From Candidatus Tayloriibacteriota bacterium (GTDB taxonomy: Bacteria; Patescibacteriota; Minisyncoccia; Phycocordibacterales; PALSA-1337), in the NCBI GenBank assembly GCA_026395095.1, contig JAPLZI010000068.1, positions 1 through 11,620 on the forward strand: 11,620 bases of DNA, in the 5' to 3' direction. Under the pieces are notes generated by a model. It did not search any database. It was not told the DNA's origin and saw only the letters and a program-made list of their open reading frames with translations. Shown here piece by piece: positions 11,547 through 11,620 of the stretch. Within the stretch, counting starts at the first letter, position 1, and each line of letters begins with the position of its first letter. The translations under genes were made by a program, and so were the position numbers.

Positions 11547-11620
11547 TTAATGCAAGTCAAGATGGTGGATAGTGGCGCCACCCGCCCCAACAGCACTTTC
11601 AATCGCAGGAAAGTCATGCG
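11547..11620 (-). CDS. C-terminal end of an unidentified protein (partial)
   Basis: An open minus-strand frame enters from the right edge and ends at TAA (11549-11547). Its visible residues, HDFPAIESAVGAGGATIHHL followed by DLH, look like a plausible coding end rather than random sequence. It would be an upstream member of the same element. A plus-strand frame from the ATG at 11550 is also open to the edge but reads less like a protein. The family cannot be named from about 24 residues. Confidence 0.4.
   Translation of the reverse strand, partial: HDFPAIESAVGAGGATIHHLDLH

Larger units (their letters stand above)
8608..11620. mobile_element. Left part of an integrative element at tRNA-Ser (incomplete in window)
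   Basis: The element begins at the 3' end of tRNA-Ser and carries, all on the minus strand, a large serine recombinase, an HUH replication initiator, a coupled 52-aa protein and the end of one more gene. Integrase beside a tRNA plus a rolling-circle-type initiator fits an integrative mobilizable element, integrated plasmid or filamentous-like prophage. No second copy of the tRNA 3' sequence is found up to the window end, so its far border lies beyond. Confidence 0.75.

Noticed and set aside
11550..11620. Plus-strand frame from ATG 11550, downstream of a TATAAT
   Set aside because: The minus-strand frame through the same bases reads more like a protein end and fits the direction of the element's genes.
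1..11620. CRISPR array
   Set aside because: No short direct repeats with regular spacers and no cas genes are present.

Overview
The window reads as accessory, AT-rich bacterial DNA, most likely from a small-genome lineage such as Candidatus Patescibacteria (CPR). That is inferred from style only: weak or absent Shine-Dalgarno sequences, several genes whose extended -10 box sits 6-7 nt from the start codon (leaderless mRNAs), and many short genes of unknown function. TGA acts as a normal stop. No ribosomal RNA or other marker gene is present to fix the taxonomy.

Layout, left to right. Positions 5-290 hold a giant imperfect inverted repeat with no convincing gene. Positions 287-2769 (minus strand) are a compact restriction-modification operon: C5-cytosine methyltransferase, PD-(D/E)XK endonuclease and Vsr-type mismatch endonuclease, each overlapping the next. 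Positions 2897-4196 (minus) hold two coupled genes with papain-like peptidase sequence. The first is fused to a GNAT acetyltransferase domain, and both lack the part that should carry the catalytic cysteine. Divergent from them is a 198-aa protein with a central hydrophobic segment (4235-4831).

Positions 4894-6338 hold a repeated intergenic element (three copies) that precedes a HAD phosphatase gene, a 2H-phosphoesterase gene and a pair of small membrane-protein genes. In the first copy the element is split by a GC-rich, multi-hairpin insertion with tandem G-A mismatches, flanked by an 8-bp direct repeat. Next come a solo LuxR-type regulator with its own terminator (minus), a divergent GerMN-like membrane-anchored protein, and a cold-shock protein with a strong promoter and terminator.

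Positions 8262-8607 are a tRNA cluster: Val(GAC) and Glu(TTC) on minus, Ser(CGA) on plus. From the 3' end of tRNA-Ser to the window edge lies one end of an integrative element: a large serine recombinase whose reading frame runs into the antisense of the tRNA, an HUH replication initiator, a 52-aa protein coupled to it, a hairpin-rich intergenic region that could be an origin, and the last codons of a further gene. The other attachment site is not in the window.

The strongest candidates for something undescribed are the structured insertion and repeated promoter element around 4.9-6.3 kb, the Cys-less papain-like/GNAT module with its divergent membrane partner, and the giant inverted repeat at the left edge.
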